From assembly GCA_026398675.1 (NCBI GenBank), contig JAPLSK010000239.1, positions 1-6,813 of the forward strand: a stretch of DNA of 6,813 nt, written 5' to 3'. This document shows, piece after piece, positions 1 to 5,447 of the stretch. Made by a program: the position numbers and the translations under genes. The notes under the pieces are model-generated. The model made no database searches and was not told where the DNA came from. It saw only the letters and a list, made by a program, of their open reading frames with translations. The DNA is from a bacterium (GTDB taxonomy: Bacteria; RBG-13-66-14). How positions within the stretch are numbered: the stretch's first letter is position 1; every line of letters starts with the position of its first letter.

Positions 1-1121
1 TGGCCCCGATGAAGGCCCCGGAGTTCGGCGCGGTCTGCGTCGCCGAAGCGGTCAAGCGGGCGGGAATCAAGCCCTCGGACGTGGAAGAGGTCATCATGGG
101 CAACGTCGTCTCGGCGGGCATAGGCCAGGCCCCGGCACGGCAGGCGGCGGTCAAGGGCGGCATCCCGCCCGAGGTGGGCGCCACCACCATCAACAAGGTC
201 TGCGGCTCGGGGCTCAAGGCCGTCATCCTGGCGGCCCAGGTCATCAAGTCCGGCGACGCCGACTGCATCCTGGCCGGCGGGCTAGAGTCCATGTCCAACG
301 TGCCCCACTACTTCTTCAAGGGCCGCTTCGGCCAAAAGTTCGGCAACATGGACCTGGTGGACGGCATGATCCACGACGGCCTCTGGTGCGCCTTCGAGGA
401 CCAGCACATGGGGACCATCGGCGACTGGACCGCCCAGAAGTCGGGCATTAGCCGGGAGGAGCAGGACAAGTGGTCCGCGGGGAGTCACGCGAAAGCCGTG
501 GCGGCGATCAAGGGCGGCAAGTTCAAGGCCGAGATAGTCCCCGTCGCGATTCCCCAGCGCAAAGGCGATCCCATCATCTTCGACACCGACGAGGGGCCCC
601 GCGAGGACACCAACGTGGAATCGCTGGCCAAGCTGCGCCCCGCCTTCTCCAAGGACGGCACCATCACCGCCGGGAACGCGCCGGGCCTGAACGACGGCGC
701 CTCGGCCATGATCGTCCTCTCCGCCGAGGCGGCCAAGAAGCTGGGCGTGAAGCCCCAGGTCCGCATCACCGGCTACGCCACCGGCGGCACCTCGCCCAAG
801 GAGCTCTTCTACGCCCCCATCGTGGCGGTGAAGAAGCTGATGAAGCAGGCCGGTACCAAAATCGGCGACTACGACCTCATCGAGGTCAACGAGGCCTTCA
901 GCGCCCAGGTGCTGGCCGACGGCAAGGAGCTCGGTTGGGACTGGAACCGGGTCAACGTCAACGGCGGCTCGGTGGCGCTGGGGCACCCCATCGGGGCCAG
1001 CGGCGCCCGCGTCCTGACCACCCTCATCTACGCCATGTTTGACCGCGGCGCCAAGACCGGCCTGGCCACCCTGTGCCTGGGCGGCGGCAACGCCGTGGCC
1101 CTGAGCGTCGAGCGCATTTAA
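1..1121 (+). CDS. Thiolase (acetyl-CoA C-acetyltransferase type), 5' end missing
   Basis: This gene encodes a biosynthetic/degradative thiolase that should condense two acetyl-CoA to acetoacetyl-CoA, or run the reverse, in the cytoplasm. The reading frame is open from the left edge (codons in phase with base 3). The ATG at 9 is unlikely to be the true start, because family members carry about 20 more residues before the APEFGAV segment. Numbering from that ATG, the nucleophile Cys65 lies in NKVCGSG. NEAF is at 294-297, the catalytic His326 in GHPIGASGA, and the second catalytic Cys356 in CLGGGNA. All catalytic elements are therefore intact. The pantetheine-binding loop reads GNAPGLNDGA where the Zoogloea-type enzyme has GNASG, a variant I believe occurs in other thiolases. 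The C-terminus VERI is normal. Chain-length preference cannot be read from sequence. The gene is last in its transcription unit and runs into a terminator. Family assignment is firm; substrate is inferred. Confidence 0.95.
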   Translation, partial: APMKAPEFGAVCVAEAVKRAGIKPSDVEEVIMGNVVSAGIGQAPARQAAVKGGIPPEVGATTINKVCGSGLKAVILAAQVIKSGDADCILAGGLESMSNVPHYFFKGRFGQKFGNMDLVDGMIHDGLWCAFEDQHMGTIGDWTAQKSGISREEQDKWSAGSHAKAVAAIKGGKFKAEIVPVAIPQRKGDPIIFDTDEGPREDTNVESLAKLRPAFSKDGTITAGNAPGLNDGASAMIVLSAEAAKKLGVKPQVRITGYATGGTSPKELFYAPIVAVKKLMKQAGTKIGDYDLIEVNEAFSAQVLADGKELGWDWNRVNVNGGSVALGHPIGASGARVLTTLIYAMFDRGAKTGLATLCLGGGNAVALSVERI

Positions 1122-1122
1122 A

Positions 1123-1142
1123 CAAGGGGCTTAAGCCCCTTG
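1123..1142. repeat. Perfect 20-nt palindrome after the thiolase stop
   Basis: CAAGGGGCTTAAGCCCCTTG is fully self-complementary and starts one base after the thiolase TAA. As RNA it folds into an 8-bp stem with a TTAA loop. No T-run follows on either strand, so it is not a complete intrinsic terminator. It may protect the 3' end of the thiolase mRNA or aid the terminator 20 nt further on. Confidence 0.6.
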
Positions 1143-1160
1143 CCTAGCCCTTTGCCCAAC

Positions 1161-1188
1161 GAAAAGCGCCCCCCGGGGCGCTTTTTTT
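1161..1188 (+). terminator. Intrinsic terminator, probably shared by converging genes
   Basis: The stem AAAAGCGCC/GGCGCTTTT is followed on the plus strand by a run of seven T (1182-1188), a textbook Rho-independent terminator for the thiolase transcript. On the minus strand the same stem is followed by only four T, so it can also end the dehydratase-family/activase operon that converges on it, probably less efficiently. Confidence 0.85.
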
Positions 1189-1202
1189 AGTTCCGGGAAA
1201 TT

Positions 1203-1979
1203 TCACGCGCCGCCCAGGGCCAGAAGCGCCGCGCCGTAGGCCCCGTTTAGCTGCGGCTCGGGAATGACCGCGACCTCCACCCCGAGGAACTCGCCCAGCG
1301 AGGCCGCCACGGCCGGGTTGAAGGCCACGCCGCCGGAGAGGTAGACCTCCCCGCGCAGGCCGACCTTCTTCGCCATGCCGCCCACCCGCTCGGCCACGCC
1401 ACGGTGCAGGCCCCGGGCTATCTCCCCCCGCGGCGTTCCCCGGGCCAGGAGGCTCACCACCTCGCTCTCGGCGAAGACGGTGCACATGCTTGATATCTTG
1501 ACCCCCTTCTCCGCCTCGATCGCCAGGGCCGCCAGGTGGGCCAGGTCGGTCTCCAGCGCCCGGGCCATGACCTCCAGGAAGCGGCCCGTCCCGGCGGCGC
1601 AGCGGTCGTTCATCAGGAAGCGCTCCACCTTGCCGGACCCGGTGACGGAAATCGCCTTGGTGTCCTGGCCGCCGATGTCTATGAGGGTGAAGGCTTCTCC
1701 GATGCGCGCGAAGGCCCCCCGCGCGTGGCAGGTTATCTCGGTCACCCGGGAGTCGGCGAAGGGCACGAGCTCCCGGCCGTATCCCGTGGCGACGACGGAC
1801 CGCAGGTTATCCCTTACAGCACCGGCCTCCGCCAACGCCCGGTCGAGAACCGAAGCCGCGGTCCCAGCGCCGGAGACCCCCGTCGGGGCGAGGGCGCGGC
1901 CCAGTATCACCCCGTCGCCGTCCACGACCACGGCCTTCGTCGTTGTGGAACCGACATCTATCCCAGCGTAACAATCCAT
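1203..1979 (-). CDS. ATP-dependent activase/reductase of the BadF/HgdC (CoA-substrate-specific enzyme activase) family
   Basis: This 258-residue protein of the ASKHA ATPase fold should be a homodimeric [4Fe-4S] protein. Such proteins use ATP to push one low-potential electron into a partner iron-sulfur enzyme. Visible motifs are phosphate-1 IDVGSTTTK (7-15), ATGYGRE (64-70), phosphate-2 DIGGQDTK (101-108) and the adenosine-site SGGVAFN (215-221). The two cluster ligands are Cys127 in NDRCAAGTG and Cys166 in SSMCTVFAE. These are the same residue numbers I recall for the Acidaminococcus HgdC activator, so the protein is full length and the start is sound. It lies 47 nt downstream of the DCCP-like gene, its evident partner. 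A TGA stop touches the ATG (TGAATG), and no good Shine-Dalgarno precedes it, so translation may depend on the upstream gene or be weak. It resembles E. coli YjiL. Family is certain; the partner is inferred from adjacency. Confidence 0.95.
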   Translation of the reverse strand: MDCYAGIDVGSTTTKAVVVDGDGVILGRALAPTGVSGAGTAASVLDRALAEAGAVRDNLRSVVATGYGRELVPFADSRVTEITCHARGAFARIGEAFTLIDIGGQDTKAISVTGSGKVERFLMNDRCAAGTGRFLEVMARALETDLAHLAALAIEAEKGVKISSMCTVFAESEVVSLLARGTPRGEIARGLHRGVAERVGGMAKKVGLRGEVYLSGGVAFNPAVAASLGEFLGVEVAVIPEPQLNGAYGAALLALGGA

Positions 1980-1996
1980 TCAAAAACCGAGGTGAA

Positions 1997-2017
1997 GGGG
2001 AGGGAAAAACCCTCCCC
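1997..2017 (-). promoter_or_regulatory. Intercistronic stem-loop between DCCP-like gene and its activase
   Basis: On the transcript this is a perfect 8-bp stem GGGGAGGG/CCCTCCCC with a five-T loop. It starts about 10 nt after the DCCP stop and ends about 17 nt before the activase ATG. No T-run follows directly, so it is not a good terminator. It could stabilise the upstream mRNA or hinder initiation on the activase, giving more DCCP than activase. Structure is seen; function is inferred. Confidence 0.55.
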
Positions 2018-2026
2018 GTTTCAAGT

Positions 2027-3298
2027 TTAAAGCGACTCCACGAAGGCGCCGATCCGTGTCTGGAGCTGCCCGAAGTCGCCCATGCCGTAATCCGAATCCA
2101 GGTTCAGCACCGGGATGCCTTCCTTCTTCAGCCGGTTCTCCACGTGGCGGGACTCCACCAGGTACGGGGTGCAGAAGCTCAGGGTGTAGTTGACGACCCC
2201 CTTGGCCCCGGACTTCCTGCAGAGGTCCACGATGTCGTCCATCCGCTCGGTGTTGGGGGTGAAGCAGGCGCAGTGGATGTCGAAGTGGCGCCGGGCGACG
2301 GCGTCCAGGAGGCCGTTCAGGTCGCCGGGCGATTCGTCCACCGTCCCGGAGAAGTACCGGGAGCCGACGCAGCTTTCCTCGGCCACCACGGGCCAACCGG
2401 CCGTCTCGATGACGTGGTGCAGCTTCCAATTGGGGATGGCGAAGGGGGTACCCGAGATCATCAGCCGGACGGCGTCCTTGGGGAATACGCCGACGCCGTT
2501 CTCGACGCGCCTCTCGCACTCCTCCACCAGCTTCTCGACCGAGGCGGTGAAGCGGACGGGGTCGTCGTAGAAGGCGATTTGATTGACGAGGAGGGCGTCT
2601 TTGCCGCTGATGGGGGTGGGATTTTTCCAGCGCAGAGCATTGAGGCGTTGCAGGGCCCGGCGCTTGGCGTTGTGGAGCTTGATGTTCTCTTTCAGCTTTT
2701 CGTGAGTGAGCCGGTTGCCGGTGAGCTTCTGGGCCTCGATCACGAACTTGTCCAGCTCGGCCCGCCAGAGCTTTCGCGTGTCGTCGTTCTTGCGGTGGGG
2801 GACCTCCATGACGTAAACCGGGTGCATCCCGCCGAGAAGCTCGTAGGCCTTGGTCTTGCCGTCGCAGGTGGTCTCGCCCACGACCAGGTCGGTGGCCTCG
2901 AAGTAAGGGCAGATGCGGCCCCGCTTGAACCCGTAGAAGGACTTGATCAGGGGGCAGAGGTTGCGGGGGAGGTCCAACTCGGCGTCGGCCTCCGAGAAAT
3001 CGGTCCCCGCGCAGAGGCCCACCGAGATGCCGCCCAGGGCGGTGATTATCTCGTCGGGCACGTAGAGGCAGAAGGTGCCGAAAACCTTGCCGCCCTTTTT
3101 CTTGTGGTCCAGGAGTTCCTTGATGCGCAGGCCGTGGATTTCGCTTATCACGAAATCAAAATACCCCATCCCTTCGGGCCGGTTCGGCTGCTCGAGGTAG
3201 ATGGGGGGGTATACTTCGTTCAACAGGGCCAGGAGCCGGTCGTGCTTCTCCAGGTCGAGACCCAGGCCAGCCCACATCGGGCGGTAATCGTCGGACAT
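2027..3298 (-). CDS. 2-hydroxyacyl-CoA dehydratase family protein (HgdB fold), double-cubane cluster protein (YjiM/DCCP) type
   Basis: This 423-residue iron-sulfur protein belongs to the HgdB/BcrC/FldB family. Its signature segments are GTFCLYVP (74-81), DLPRNLCPLIKS (109-120), CPYF (130-133), DLVVGETTCDG (137-147) and the C-terminal DYGMGDFGQLQTRI. They match, as I recall it, E. coli YjiM and the Carboxydothermus double-cubane cluster protein, not the HgdA/HgdB heterodimer. There are eleven cysteines: 77, 96, 115, 130, 145, 261, 310, 343, 345, 360 and 376. That is more than one [4Fe-4S] cluster needs and fits an [8Fe-9S] double cubane. Only one such subunit gene is present, again as in homodimeric DCCPs. 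DCCPs reduce small molecules such as acetylene in vitro, and the natural substrate is unknown. The start is the ATG at 3298, preceded by AAGGAGAGGACT. An upstream in-frame ATG at 3418 has no ribosome binding site. The electron donor should be the activase encoded next. Confidence 0.9.
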   Translation of the reverse strand: MSDDYRPMWAGLGLDLEKHDRLLALLNEVYPPIYLEQPNRPEGMGYFDFVISEIHGLRIKELLDHKKKGGKVFGTFCLYVPDEIITALGGISVGLCAGTDFSEADAELDLPRNLCPLIKSFYGFKRGRICPYFEATDLVVGETTCDGKTKAYELLGGMHPVYVMEVPHRKNDDTRKLWRAELDKFVIEAQKLTGNRLTHEKLKENIKLHNAKRRALQRLNALRWKNPTPISGKDALLVNQIAFYDDPVRFTASVEKLVEECERRVENGVGVFPKDAVRLMISGTPFAIPNWKLHHVIETAGWPVVAEESCVGSRYFSGTVDESPGDLNGLLDAVARRHFDIHCACFTPNTERMDDIVDLCRKSGAKGVVNYTLSFCTPYLVESRHVENRLKKEGIPVLNLDSDYGMGDFGQLQTRIGAFVESL

Positions 3299-3360
3299 AG
3301 TCCTCTCCTTGGTCGGTGGATTACTCGGGGAGGTTCGACGCCCCGGGACCGGAGAGGACT
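3299..3360 (-). promoter_or_regulatory. Stem-loop burying the DCCP ribosome binding site
   Basis: In the mRNA, AGTCCTCTCC (3360 to 3351) pairs perfectly with GGAGAGGACT (3308 to 3299), the Shine-Dalgarno directly abutting the ATG. After a two-A bulge the stem continues with GGTC/GACC (3350-3347 with 3314-3311), giving 14 bp. Inside is a further 5-bp stem CGGGG/CCCCG (3345-3341 with 3330-3326) with a 10-nt loop. When folded, the DCCP gene should be poorly translated. Base pairing is read directly; regulation is inferred. Confidence 0.75.
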
Positions 3361-3373
3361 TTGCAGCCACAGG

Positions 3374-3395
3374 GAACCACCTAGGTTGGTGGTTC
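3374..3395 (-). promoter_or_regulatory. Hairpin in the DCCP leader
   Basis: A perfect 8-bp stem GAACCACC/GGTGGTTC encloses a 6-nt loop. It lies just upstream of the RBS-burying stem and between the two leader segments (3402-3416 and 3349-3355) that could pair with each other. It would bring those two segments together. It may equally be a DNA dyad. No T-run follows, so it is not a terminator. Confidence 0.5.
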
Positions 3396-3401
3396 GGTAA
3401 C

Positions 3402-3547
3402 CGCCCCATCTCCGGCATTCAACAGTGCTTTTCTGCGGACCCTAACCGGGCCGCGGGGTGCGCCGAAACTGCGCCCAAAGGGGAATCAGGTTCTGGCGTA
3501 CTTGTAATCGCGGCCTCAGGTATGCCCTAATCGCCGGAGACGGAGCA
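3402..3547 (-). promoter_or_regulatory. Long-range leader pairing: start of the upstream ORF with an anti-anti-RBS segment
   Basis: On the minus-strand RNA, bases 3547 to 3533 (UGCUCCGUCUCCGGC, covering codons 1-6 of the leader ORF) pair with 3416 to 3402 (GCCGGAGAUGGGGCG). This gives 15 consecutive pairs, twelve Watson-Crick and three G-U. Nested inside is a perfect 7-bp stem (3515-3509 with 3455-3449) that begins directly after the leader ORF stop codon. Bases CCGGAGA (3415-3409) can instead pair with TCTCCGG (3355-3349), which would break the stem hiding the DCCP ribosome binding site. The pairing is seen in the sequence; switching is inferred. Confidence 0.6.
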
Positions 3548-3548
3548 T
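3516..3548 (-). CDS. Putative 10-residue leader peptide MLRLRRLGHT
   Basis: An ATG at 3548 opens ten codons ending in TGA. It is preceded by AAAGGAGGTGATC, which matches the 16S rRNA 3' tail complement over 13 bases, with five bases between AGGAGG and the ATG. This is the strongest ribosome binding site in the window, and it is spent on an ORF too short to make a stable protein. It lies ~220 nt upstream of the DCCP gene and in the same direction. It is rich in Leu (3) and Arg (3) and contains Arg-Leu-Arg. That is the +X+ pattern known from macrolide-arrest leader peptides such as ErmDL (MRLR). Its first six codons form one arm of a 15-bp pairing in the leader. I infer a regulatory leader peptide. 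The alternative is a chance ATG after a purine-rich tract. Confidence 0.55.
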   Translation of the reverse strand: MLRLRRLGHT

Positions 3549-3585
3549 GATCACCTCCTTTCACTCGACTGGATGTGACGGGGAG

Positions 3586-3615
3586 ATTAACGCACGGCCG
3601 GCGGCGGGATGTCAA
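3586..3615 (-). promoter_or_regulatory. Sigma-70-type promoter for the DCCP/activase operon
   Basis: The -35 hexamer is a perfect TTGACA (3615 to 3610). After an 18-bp spacer comes GTTAAT (3591 to 3586), four of six matches to TATAAT. The predicted start is near 3579, giving a leader of about 280 nt before the DCCP ATG. The leader-peptide RBS lies ~18 nt into the transcript. The call rests on consensus alone. Confidence 0.6.
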
Positions 3616-3720
3616 CCGGCCCTCGGAAGGGGATTCCCCCACCTGTGCGTGGCTCTCCCCGGAGGTGAGATTGCGTTTGATAAGCGGAGCGGGGAGGTCA
3701 TACCGGCCTCCGCCGAATCT

Positions 3721-3741
3721 CCGGATTCACGGCTGATCCGG
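3721..3741. promoter_or_regulatory. Dyad CCGGAT-N9-ATCCGG beside the gdhA sigma-54 promoter
   Basis: Perfect 6-bp arms are separated by nine bases, ending five bases before the TGG of the -24 box and centred near -41. The position suits an operator or auxiliary factor more than a classical distant enhancer. No matching regulator family is recognised. Confidence 0.35.
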
Positions 3742-3745
3742 GGAA

Positions 3746-3761
3746 TGGTACGGTTATTGCT
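3746..3761 (+). promoter_or_regulatory. Sigma-54 (-24/-12) promoter upstream of gdhA
   Basis: TGGTACGGTTATTGCT matches the sigma-54 consensus TGGCACG-N4-TTGCW at every defined position but one (T for C). The GG and GC are separated by exactly 10 bases. Predicted transcription starts near 3772, leaving a ~180-nt 5' UTR before the gdhA ATG. Sigma-54 control would fit a nitrogen-assimilation gene. Confidence 0.7.
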
Positions 3762-3784
3762 TTTGGTGTATTAAACGGGAACCG

Positions 3785-3873
3785 GCGAAACGAAGTAACG
3801 CCCCTGACGAAACGAGCGAACCGAGTAATGCCCAGCAAAAAGAAGTAACGCCCCTGGCGAAATGGGCGGACCC
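3785..3873. repeat. Cluster of degenerate direct repeats in the gdhA leader
   Basis: GAAGTAACGCCCCTG(A/G)CGAAA occurs at 3792-3812 and 3842-3862 with one mismatch in 21 bases. A shorter relative, CGAGTAATGCCC, lies between them at 3822-3833. Spacings are 30 and 20 nt. Flanking GCGAAA and GGGCGG fragments look like further decayed copies. On the minus strand the units read GGGCGTTACTTCG. The cluster is downstream of the predicted sigma-54 start, hence inside the gdhA 5' UTR. It could be multiple binding sites for a regulator, an RNA element, or remains of a dispersed repeat. The copies are too few and the spacing too short for a CRISPR. Confidence 0.65.
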
Positions 3874-3954
3874 GTGTCATCCGAAGTGCAAAAACCAGGT
3901 GAGGAAGTCAACCTGCAACCCTGACGTGGATTTACCAGGCCGGGAGGAGGCTCG

Positions 3955-5208
3955 ATGGAAGAGACCTACAGTGCATTTAACCAGGCACAGCGCGAGTTCG
4001 AGAAAGTCGCGGAGATGATGAAGCTGGACCCGAGCTACCGGGAGGTGCTCCGGGAGCCGGCCCGCTCGCTCTTGGTCAACGTCCCCGTCCGCATGGACTC
4101 GGGCAGGATAAAAACCTTCCCCGGCTACCGGGTGCAGCACAACACCGCCTGCGGCCCGGCCAAGGGCGGGGTGCGCTTCTCGACCGACGTGACCCTGGAC
4201 GAGGTCAAGGCCCTGGCCATGTGGATGACCTGGAAGTGCTCCCTGGCCGGCATCCCCTTCGGAGGCGCCAAGGGCGGCATCCACGTGGACGTGCACGACC
4301 TCTCCGAGGGAGAGCTGGAGCGCCTGTCCCGCCGTTATTTTTCCGAAATCCAGTCCATCGTGGGGCCGGAGAAGGACATCCCGGCGCCGGACATGAACAC
4401 CGACGCGCGCATCATGGCCTGGTTCATGGACACCTACTCCATGAATACCGGCAACACCACCCTGGGCGTAGTCACCGGCAAGCCGCTGGAGCTGGGCGGA
4501 TCCCTGGGTCGCGACGCCGCCACCGGCCGGGGCGTTGAAATCAGCACCGTCAACATCCTCAAGAAGAAGGGCATGGATCCCAAGAAGGCCAAGGTGGTCA
4601 TCCAGGGCTTCGGCAACGTGGGCGCCTGGGCCGCCAAGCTGCTCCACGACGACGGGTGCAAAATCATCGGCCTCTCAGACGTCTACGGGGCGGTCTACAA
4701 CCCCAAGGGGCTCAACCCCTACGACGCCGTCGAGCGCGCCATGAAGCCCGAGGACAGCGTGAGCAAGCTCCTCCCCGGCGACAAAATCACCAACGACGAG
4801 CTCCTCGCGCTGGAGTGCGACGTGCTGGCCCCCTGCGCCCTGCAGAACCAGCTCACCGGGAAAAACGCCGCCAAGGTCCGGGCGAAGATCATCGTCGAGG
4901 GCGCCAACGGCCCCACCACCCCGGAGGCGGACCAGGACTTCTTCGAGCGGAGAATCCTGGTGGCGCCCGACTTCCTGGCCAACGCCGGCGGCGTCATCGT
5001 CAGCTATTTCGAGTGGGTCCAGGGGCTGGCCTTCTTCTTCTGGACCGAGAGGGAGGTCAACAACAAGCTGGCCACCCTGATGAACCAGAACATAGACAAG
5101 GTCTACGCCCTGGCCGAGGAGAAGAATATCTCGATGCGCGACGCGGCGTACGTCTTCGCCATCAAGCGCGTGGCCGACGCCGTTCGCCTGCGCGGCATCT
5201 ACCCGTAA
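3955..5208 (+). CDS. gdhA: Glutamate dehydrogenase (hexameric type)
   Basis: This enzyme interconverts glutamate with 2-oxoglutarate plus ammonia using NAD(P)(H). At 417 residues it has the usual length of the compact bacterial/archaeal class. The N-terminal substrate domain shows Lys70 in GPAKGGVRF, Lys94 in MTWKCSLAGIP and Lys106 in GGAKGGI. These correspond to the substrate and catalytic lysines of Clostridium symbiosum GDH (89, 113, 125). The catalytic aspartate is Asp146 in PAPDMNT. The dinucleotide fold carries GFGNVG (218-223) and the second strand ends at SDVYG (241-245), and coenzyme choice cannot be settled from this. EGANGPTTPEAD (315-326) and DFLANAGGVIVSYFEW (339-354) are conserved and intact. 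The ATG is preceded by GGGAGGAGG at good spacing. The gene stands alone, with a sigma-54 promoter ~200 nt upstream and a terminator 28 nt downstream. Function is firm; the physiological direction is not known. Confidence 0.97.
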   Translation: MEETYSAFNQAQREFEKVAEMMKLDPSYREVLREPARSLLVNVPVRMDSGRIKTFPGYRVQHNTACGPAKGGVRFSTDVTLDEVKALAMWMTWKCSLAGIPFGGAKGGIHVDVHDLSEGELERLSRRYFSEIQSIVGPEKDIPAPDMNTDARIMAWFMDTYSMNTGNTTLGVVTGKPLELGGSLGRDAATGRGVEISTVNILKKKGMDPKKAKVVIQGFGNVGAWAAKLLHDDGCKIIGLSDVYGAVYNPKGLNPYDAVERAMKPEDSVSKLLPGDKITNDELLALECDVLAPCALQNQLTGKNAAKVRAKIIVEGANGPTTPEADQDFFERRILVAPDFLANAGGVIVSYFEWVQGLAFFFWTEREVNNKLATLMNQNIDKVYALAEEKNISMRDAAYVFAIKRVADAVRLRGIYP

Positions 5209-5235
5209 CCCTCGCCGGAAAGCGATGCCTAAACG

Positions 5236-5261
5236 AAGCCCCTCCAGCGAGGGGCTTTTTT
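5236..5261 (+). terminator. Intrinsic terminator after gdhA
   Basis: A 9-bp stem AAGCCCCTC/GAGGGGCTT with a CAGC loop runs into six T (5256-5261), 28 nt after the gdhA stop. Between here and 5371 I see no gene, repeat or clear signal. Confidence 0.9.
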
Positions 5262-5370
5262 CTTGGCGTCACTTCCTGAAGCCTCTATCACTGGACGACA
5301 AAGGCGAGAGGGGCTAGAATATCCCCATCCGCACCGCCTTCCGCTAATGGATACACATTACCGGCGGGGA

Positions 5371-5398
5371 TAAAAAAAGGGGCGTTTTTACCGCCCCT
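5371..5398 (-). terminator. Intrinsic terminator after the knuckle-protein gene
   Basis: On the minus strand, stem GGGGCG/CGCCCC with a 7-nt loop is followed by seven T (complement of 5378-5372). It lies ~50 nt downstream of the stop of the gene ending at 5448. Confidence 0.9.
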
Positions 5399-5447
5399 AG
5401 ATTGGCCGCGCTCAATCCCTTCAAAGAAAAACTTAAGCCAAGCCTCG

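Noticed and set aside
1943..3400. Long open frame on the plus strand opposite the DCCP gene
   Set aside because: It is an antisense shadow caused by GC-rich codon bias; its translation is low-complexity and has no recognisable domain or RBS.
3299..3418. A 40-residue N-terminal extension of the DCCP gene from an ATG at 3418
   Set aside because: There is no ribosome binding site, the residues are unlike the family, and the stretch is better explained as leader RNA. ATG 3298 has AAGGAGAGGA directly before it.
3470..3530. Fragments resembling a TPP riboswitch on the minus strand (CTGAGG, then GAACCTGAT)
   Set aside because: The spacing is wrong, and the conserved GGTAAT and AGGGA segments are missing. 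A cobalamin-riboswitch likeness near 3400-3430 (GCCGGAGA) fails for the same reason.
3549..3562. GATCACCTCCTTTC on the plus strand, identical to the 16S rRNA 3' tail
   Set aside because: Flanking bases do not match 16S rRNA. Read on the minus strand it is an ideal Shine-Dalgarno before the leader-peptide ATG.
3547..3774. 75-codon plus-strand frame starting ATGATCACC
   Set aside because: It has only a mediocre RBS, no recognisable protein, overlaps the operon promoter on the other strand and ends inside the sigma-54 promoter.
3785..3873. CRISPR remnant
   Set aside because: The repeats are imperfect, the spacings are only 20 and 30 nt, there is no palindromic repeat unit and no cas gene is nearby.
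3698..3880. 60-codon minus-strand frame with an Arg/Phe-rich translation
   Set aside because: Its apparent internal repetition is just the DNA repeat at 3785-3873 translated, and it runs across the gdhA sigma-54 promoter.
5262..5370. Possible small gene or RNA between the gdhA terminator and the minus-strand terminator
   Set aside because: I see no RBS-linked ORF, promoter or stable hairpin in this stretch.
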